A stretch of DNA of 64,000 bases from Neoechinorhynchus agilis (taxonomy: Eukaryota; Acanthocephala). Under the pieces are notes generated by a model. It was not told where the DNA came from and did not search any database. It saw nothing but the letters and a program-made list of their open reading frames with translations. The stretch lies in the NCBI GenBank assembly GCA_051530055.1, contig CM121342.1, positions 16,306,001-16,370,000 on the forward strand, read 5' to 3'. This document shows, piece by piece, positions 58,228-64,000 of the stretch (position 1 is its first letter; every line of letters begins with the position of its first letter). The position numbers and the translations under genes were made by a program.

Positions 58228-61066
58228 TTACCAACTTTTTGAAGACAGCATAAAATTAAAATCACGACAAAAGTCATTTTCTAACAAAATAGTTACACAG
58301 TGTTTTTTTCGATTCAAAATTACGTACAACAAGTTACCTATCGTCCATGACAGCTTTCCCCGAAGTTTTCGGCATTTTTTCTTCACTTCCTCACCGAGAT
58401 TTTTGGCTTTATAATAATGCGGTGCTACCTCGAGCAGCCATACATTTTCAATTTCAATAACCTGTCGAATGAATTCTTTGCTTGTAAGAACGAGTTCGTG
58501 GTAAATAATCCATTTAGGAACAAGTTCAAATAAAGCGGAACACGGATGTATCATTACTGTCCTATTGTGTTTAACAGTTTGATAATGCCCCGTCTTCGTC
58601 AATCGAGCGCTGTTATAGAAATACCCGGCTGCAATGGATTTCCTGATCGGTACACAATCCCCATCGGACGAAACAATCCGGACTTCAACTCGATCTAAAA
58701 GTCCCATAAGCTGCTCACGAACATCACGAGCTCGCCTCATCGATCGATGTTGTACAAAGTTTTCAAAGCACCACTGAGTGCTATAATCGTTATTAGCCCA
58801 CTGTTTGTACACGTTAAGAAGGGTTAGATGGTCCCCTGAAGGCCTGAAAAAACTTTTCCGAGCTGCATCCGCTAATAAAGCTTTATCTTTTGGTTTAAAA
58901 AATATAGCACCGCTATTGACACTTAACATGGCTGCAATAGTGACCATTTCCTCTGAACAATTATATGTTTCGGAAGCGAGAAGTGCTTTAGCTAATTGAG
59001 GATCACATGGAATTTCTGCCATTCGGCGACCAAGTCTCGTAAGTTCGGCACGATGATTAAGAGCGCCAAGGGCATAGAGTTGTTCAAGAGCGATACACAA
59101 AGCTTCTGAGCTCGGTTTGTCCACGTATTCAAAATTCACAAGATCACTGATTCCAAGAGATTTAAGCATAAGAACAACAGAAGCGAGATTTGTTCGCTGA
59201 ATCTCGGGAACAGTCATTTCTTCAAGTTCATACTCGAACGAATGTGTAGTATAGAGACGGAAACATTTACCAGGGGCGACGCGACCAGCTCGTCCAGCAC
59301 GTTGATTAGCACTTGCTTTAGAAATCGGGGTTACGGTCAGACTTTCCATGCCACTTCTAGGGTCATACGTCTTTTGCTTACAAAATCCTGGATCAATTAC
59401 ATAGATGATGTTATCAATGGTAACACTAGTTTCAGCAATATTCGTAGCCAAAACGACTTTACGAGCGCCCGGTGGAGTCGGTTCGAATATCTTACTTTGA
59501 AGATCCGATGGAAGAGTTGAGTAGATGGGAATTACAATGAGTTCTGCAATTTTACTTCCTAATCGTCTAATTTTATCTTGGAGGATTTCAGTTGAAGTTT
59601 CGATCTCTTCTTGTCCAGTTAAAAATACAAGAATATCACCAAGAGGTTGCGTTACATGGATTTGAAGAACGGTTGTGATTGCTGCATCAATGTGTAAAAG
59701 GAACGATCATCTTAGAACAAAATCCCGGATGGATAATACATTCCTAAATGTAGTCCGGCTCCGGTGCTCGCGTGTAGTAAATATCTACCGGATAACGCCG
59801 ACCTGGTATCTTAAACACTGGAGCGTCATCAAAAAACTCACTAAACTTCTGGGTGTTCATGGTTGCCGAAGAAATGATTAGTTTTAGATCAGGTCGATAT
59901 CGAGCTATGTCTTTAACTAGACCAAACAAAACGTCTGTATGAAGACTGCGTTCATGAGCTTCGTCTATGATTATGACTGAATAATCCGATAAGTCGGGCA
60001 TTCCTAGAAATTCCCTCAGCAATACTCCATCAGTCATGTATTCGATTCGAGTGCGATCGTTCGTACAATCCTCAAATCGAATGCTGTAACCAACAAGCGT
60101 TCCAAGTTTTGTATTCATCTCACGTGCCACGCGAGCCGCAACACTCATTGCAGCCACTCTACGAGGTTGGGTACATCCAATCTTTTTATCGTCTTTACAA
60201 TAGCCAGCCTCGTAGAGATATTGAGGCATTTGCGTGGTCTTTCCACTTCCTGTTTCCCCATCGACTATCAAAACTTGGTACTCCTTAATGGCTTCAATGA
60301 GTTCACGTTTGTAGCGAAAAATCGGCAGGCTCCTTTTAGTCTCCTCCAAGTTCCTCCTTTCATGTCGTCTCGTTTGTTCACGCTCTTCACGAGGATTCAA
60401 ATTAAAACAAACAAAATCAATTCGCTCAAGCTCTTTAGGCATTACGTAATCCCATTGCTTAGCAGAGTCAAATCTGTCAAGAGAACCAAACTTAGACATT
60501 GCGTTCCGCATTTTTTCATCTTCAAATTTTTTCAAATCTGTTTGTCCAGTCTCTTGCTTGTCGATTTCATTATCCAAACGAACACCATCGTCCGTTGGAA
60601 CGTAGTATCGAGATCTCTGTTGAAACTCACGAGCTTCCGCGTAACGCTGTGCCAGCGAAAGCATCTCCTTCTCATAGTCTATTCGTTCACGCTCACGGCG
60701 AGTCAACTCACTTTGATCAAATAATATTTCTTCATCGTGCAGAGCAGCCTCGAGATCTTCGAGTTTATCGACTTCACGTTTCTTTAAGTATTCCCGACGA
60801 GACTTTTTCCGCATATCGGGAATCTGATCCTGCCACTCCGACCTCAATGCTAACTCTCGACCTGAATCTGGACGAGCACGGCGTTTTGTTCGAGCGCGAT
60901 CACGTTCATCAAGCCGACGTACAAACTCATCTCGTTCTTTAATGTCCCTTAGTCGTTCAGCCTCCGGGTCGTCTTTCTCAGAAGATGGCATATCTACAAA
61001 AAATATATCACGTATAGTAAACAAGTACAGCAATTGGTGTATTATCAATTGATTTCTAAATTGCAT
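58228..61066 (-). CDS. DHX16: DHX16 / PRP2-like spliceosomal DEAH-box RNA helicase
   Basis: DHX16 (yeast Prp2, worm MOG-4) remodels the spliceosome before the first catalytic step. The first large exon (61,066-59,744) has an N-terminal [20 protein letters not shown] region, Walker [39 protein letters not shown] and SATMNTQKF. The second (about 59,690-58,228) has [49 protein letters not shown], then winged-helix, ratchet and OB regions ([45 protein letters not shown]). The N-terminus begins at about DPEAERLRD, so at least one 5' exon lies beyond 61,066. The junction near 59,690-59,745 is unusual: see findings. Confidence 0.93.
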
Positions 61067-61234
61067 GTTTTCTTTGTGATTGTCTTTGTTTCAGCAAATT
61101 ACGCGGAATTTCAAGGTAGTTTCTTGAGATGTTGGAAGACTTCATGCGGGAATGAAATTTTATATGTAGTCTCATCAAGTTGACGATCCCGGATTCACGA
61201 GTAAAATTGATAACGACTAATTCAATAAGTAGAA

Positions 61235-61530
61235 ATATTAAGTATCTATGTGTGGCCTTTTTCACGGTTCACCGATTTGGTCCAGGGAAGCGCATAAAAT
61301 CACTTAATACCCTGAACCATACGGTTATGAGTTTGTATATTCCTCCGGATCCTCTGATACCTCCAGCGAGATGCGACTCATCAGTGAGCATCCCTCCTCC
61401 ATTCAACGAGGTATTTCGTCCCCTTTGGCTATGCGTCATTGGCGGCAACGGATTCGAATCCGTTGACCCCAAATGGGATCAGGAGCATTAGTCCACTTGA
61501 CTACCTCAGCACAACTACGGAATGTACAAA
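61235..61530 (-). mobile_element. SINE-A copy
   Basis: Contains TTAAGTATCTATGTGTGGCC, TTTGTATATTCCTCCGGATC, GATGCGACTCATCAGTGAGC and a palindromic B-box-like GGATTCGAATCC, followed by the antisense of the tRNA head (TTAGTCCACTTGACTACCTC). The head therefore lies on the minus strand. Same family as the pair in the NUMT. Confidence 0.82.
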
Positions 61531-61639
61531 CATCACAACTTTAGCCTGGTTAAGCTTTTCGATTATAGCATTCTTATGAGTGGCTCAGCCGGTAGTCCTT
61601 TTATAGATATGTTTTATTTTTCTACAAACGGCCGAATGG

Positions 61640-61925
61640 ACACACAGTCCATCGATTTCGGTCTGGGAAGCGCTGATCTGCGCTCAATGTCCCAAGACCG
61701 TACAATTATAAGTTTGCGCATCCCTCCTCATTCTCAGATACCTCCAGGATGAGGGACTCATCGGTGAGTTTCTTAGCTTCAGCAGTATTTCGTCTTCTTT
61801 GGTTGCGCGTCATTGGCGGTAACGGATTTTAACCGGTTGACTCTTAACTGGGATAAAGGGCATTAGTCCACTTGACCACCTCGACTGAACTGAAGGATGT
61901 ACCAACTCTGCCAGTTTTAATTTGT
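61640..61925 (-). mobile_element. SINE-A copy with SINE-C-like leader
   Basis: GAAGCGCTGATCTGCGCTCA (shared with SINE-C) is followed by the SINE-A body and antisense head (TTAGTCCACTTGACCACCTC; on the minus strand A box TGGTCAAGTGG). It links the two SINE types. Confidence 0.8.
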
Positions 61926-61987
61926 TAATTCAAGGCCATTAAAATTTTTCTATTTTTGAAGACTGACCAGCCGATAACTTCTTTATT

Positions 61988-62135
61988 AAGTATCTAAGCG
62001 TGGCCTTTTTTCACGGCTGATAATTTGTCCTTGGGCACACAGCCAACCGATTCTTTGATTTGGGAAGCGCTTAAAATCACTCCGCGAAAAAAAACCACGC
62101 ATAGATACTTAATATAGTTACCGGCTGGAAAGACC
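61988..62135. repeat. partial SINE-A ends in inverted arrangement
   Basis: TTAAGTATCTAAGCGTGGCC at about 61,986 and its inverted partner CCACGCATAGATACTTAA at about 62,095-62,112 bracket a 90-base piece with GGGAAGCGCTTAAAATCACT. Looks like two SINE ends facing each other. Confidence 0.65.
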
Positions 62136-62289
62136 AAAAATAAGTAGAAATATATTCGAAGTTGACGATCGCTTTCAGGTGTTGAGGACCGACCAAAATA
62201 ACAGCTTTTTTAAAAGAAAATGTCATTTAATTTGAATTTTTTGAAAGCATCTCTTTCATTTACGCACACAACCACAAAACGTTTCAACA

Positions 62290-63115
62290 ATCACCACCGT
62301 CCACTAAGAAGAGCTCCCCTCAGTGGTCGCGACCACACTCGCTGCGTTTCCTCTTTGAATCGCGAGACCAATGTTTTGGCGTAGGAAGGCGCCAGCTCTT
62401 GTATTTCCTGTCTTAGCCTGGAGTCTACTCGATAACTCCTTTGTAAATCTAAGTGCCGAGCTATCGAGCGCACCAAGAGTCTCCACTCCAAAGGGCACAA
62501 AAACGTGAGACCTACTTAATTCTCTATATTTCGCCACCTTTCGGTCCTCCGTGGCAGTAGCCGCTTCGCCTGGGGACTGCACCACAAACCCCCTGTTACT
62601 TGCCGCGAACGTGTCTACACCCGTGACGTCCCAGAGAAGACATTTGCCTTCTCGCCACGGGAATACGGTGACGCCATCCGGACGACGACCATCGAGTTGG
62701 TACAGGTTGCTTGGCTCTAAAATGTTTGGGACGTTCACCGCATTTAGGGCACGCGAAATTACGTCGTTTAGTTCATCATTCCGTCAGAAACGACCCCCTG
62801 ATTTGTTGCAAACAAGACCATGTCTCCCCAGTGGATCCATGATCATTCCAAACTGGCAACGATGTTCGACACAAATCGATAGACCTAATCTGAGTGAAAC
62901 TCCGATCCGAACTGCTTCGTCTACGAGGAGTGTTCCCGCGGATACAATGGGTTGGGCTTCTAACCATGCTCCCGATTCTTTTGTAGAGACTCCCAGTAAT
63001 CTAACAAGGTCGACCTCGTCGCGAGAGCCTGAAATTAGAGAACTATGAGCTCGGGCGACTAAAGGTTTATCCCAAATAGACTGCTTTAGGCCATTTTTCC
63101 TGGACCGCCACTAGA
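62290..63115 (-). mobile_element. LINE family 2 3' fragment
   Basis: The minus strand reads ISGSRDEVDLVRLLGVSTKE, GLVCNKSGGRF, then LDGRRPDGVTVFPWREGKCL, WDVTGVDTFAA, FVPFGVETLGALDSSAL and FLRQNIGLAIQRGNAASVVA. The last 144 residues are uninterrupted. Upstream parts need a frame change near 62,740-62,790. It has the same domain order as 26,650-27,474. Confidence 0.87.
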
Positions 63116-64000
63116 AATTCAGACGAAAAATTGCAGTTTTTTCATTTAAATCATAAAAGTGTCCAACAAGTTCGCAGCGTGAATGTGCAATCGACTAGGT
63201 AGTTTAGATTTCAAAAAATCTTCCAAAAGAGCTTTTAGAAACTTAAAACAACCAAATTCATTTGACTAAATTTTATGATTAAAATGTCTAGTACATATTC
63301 AGATTTAATAGTTTACAATTTGTACGAATATTATCTGCGGACTTCCTAACAAATAATGGAGCTTAGAACTTTAAAAAACGTTCACGGCGGCGATTGCAGT
63401 GAAATGCAGTGAGAGTACCAAAATTTTATTTTCGTTGTGTTAGGAATTATTGTTTAGAAGTCCACACCAGCGGTAAATGATTATTTCGATTAAAGACGTT
63501 TCGAACTACGTCGTGTTCATCATCAGTTTGTAAATTGTTTCGAGATCAAATTGAAAGTTATAAGGCTGTCTTTCGCAGTGAGTTAGCAGCGCTAGCGAAT
63601 TTTTGAACAAGAAAAACATAATTTCAACATTATTGACTTTCGTTGAAGAATTTAATCGTAGAAACGAAGACCAACATTCTCAAGCATTGCATTTTAATCA
63701 ATTTTTTAGAATAATAACTACGGATTTTTCATTATATCAAAAGAAAGATAAAAAGACATAAACTCTAATAAACACTTCTAGAAACTAATATCGAACTTTT
63801 ACCGAAATTAAAAAACGCAAATTTATCCAATTTTTTAAAATTCTTACGAATTTATAGCGCACATCCGAAATAATTGGAACCGGGCACCATTGGGACACGA
63901 GATTTTTCGGACAACTGATACCCAAATGTTGCGAATAGCTGTAAAAATTTACTATTGGAAAAGTTGATTACTTTTTGTTTTAACGTCGTAAGCTGTATTT
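63116..64000. other. no gene seen
   Basis: AT-rich sequence with no open frame of note, RNA fold or tandem repeat recognised. Confidence 0.6.

Overview
The window is a repeat-rich, AT-rich metazoan nuclear scaffold. The best clue to the organism is a large mitochondrial insertion (NUMT) at about 13.1-24.2 kb. Read on the minus strand it gives nad4, trnH, nad5, cob, then cox3, trnA, trnN, trnS1, nad2, cox1, all on one strand, with TGA = Trp and AGG = Ser (invertebrate code). That order is the one I recall for acanthocephalan (thorny-headed worm) mitochondrial genomes, so an acanthocephalan or close syndermatan is my leading inference. I could not run a search to confirm it.

Layout. 1-8,740: about 19 tandem copies of a 454-bp satellite. 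8,741-13,089: about 47 copies of a 92-bp minisatellite with a 23-N assembly gap. 13,090-24,220: the NUMT, hit by an inverted SINE pair, a tRNA-Met-like SINE with a 40-bp target duplication, a LINE with a (TAA)n tail and a second (TAA)n array. 24,228-27,535: a different LINE-like element (family 2) with no recognisable APE nuclease and a PD-(D/E)XK-like C-terminus. 27,540-28,935: diverged copies of the same 92-bp repeat, resuming in register with the left array. The whole 14.4-kb NUMT/LINE block therefore sits inside one minisatellite locus.

29.4-61.1 kb is gene-bearing: a Shaker-type potassium-channel gene (minus) whose S4 segment has lost its arginines; RSL24D1 (minus, two exons, canonical 45-nt intron); a MAEA/GID9-like E3 ligase gene (minus, frame interrupted); trehalase C-terminal exons (plus) and two further trehalase fragments as an inverted pair near 52 kb; a pyruvate kinase C-terminal domain (plus); a tRNA-Tyr(GTA) without intron; and DHX16/PRP2 (minus, one short problematic intron). 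Between them lie several LINE copies of at least three families, one carrying a 173-bp tandem array grown out of its own reverse-transcriptase sequence, a Penelope-like fragment and tRNA-derived SINEs.

The genes do not form an operon-like system. The main story is genome turnover: mitochondrial DNA captured in satellite DNA, nested retroposon insertions and satellite birth from a LINE. The channel with a neutralised voltage sensor is the most interesting host gene.
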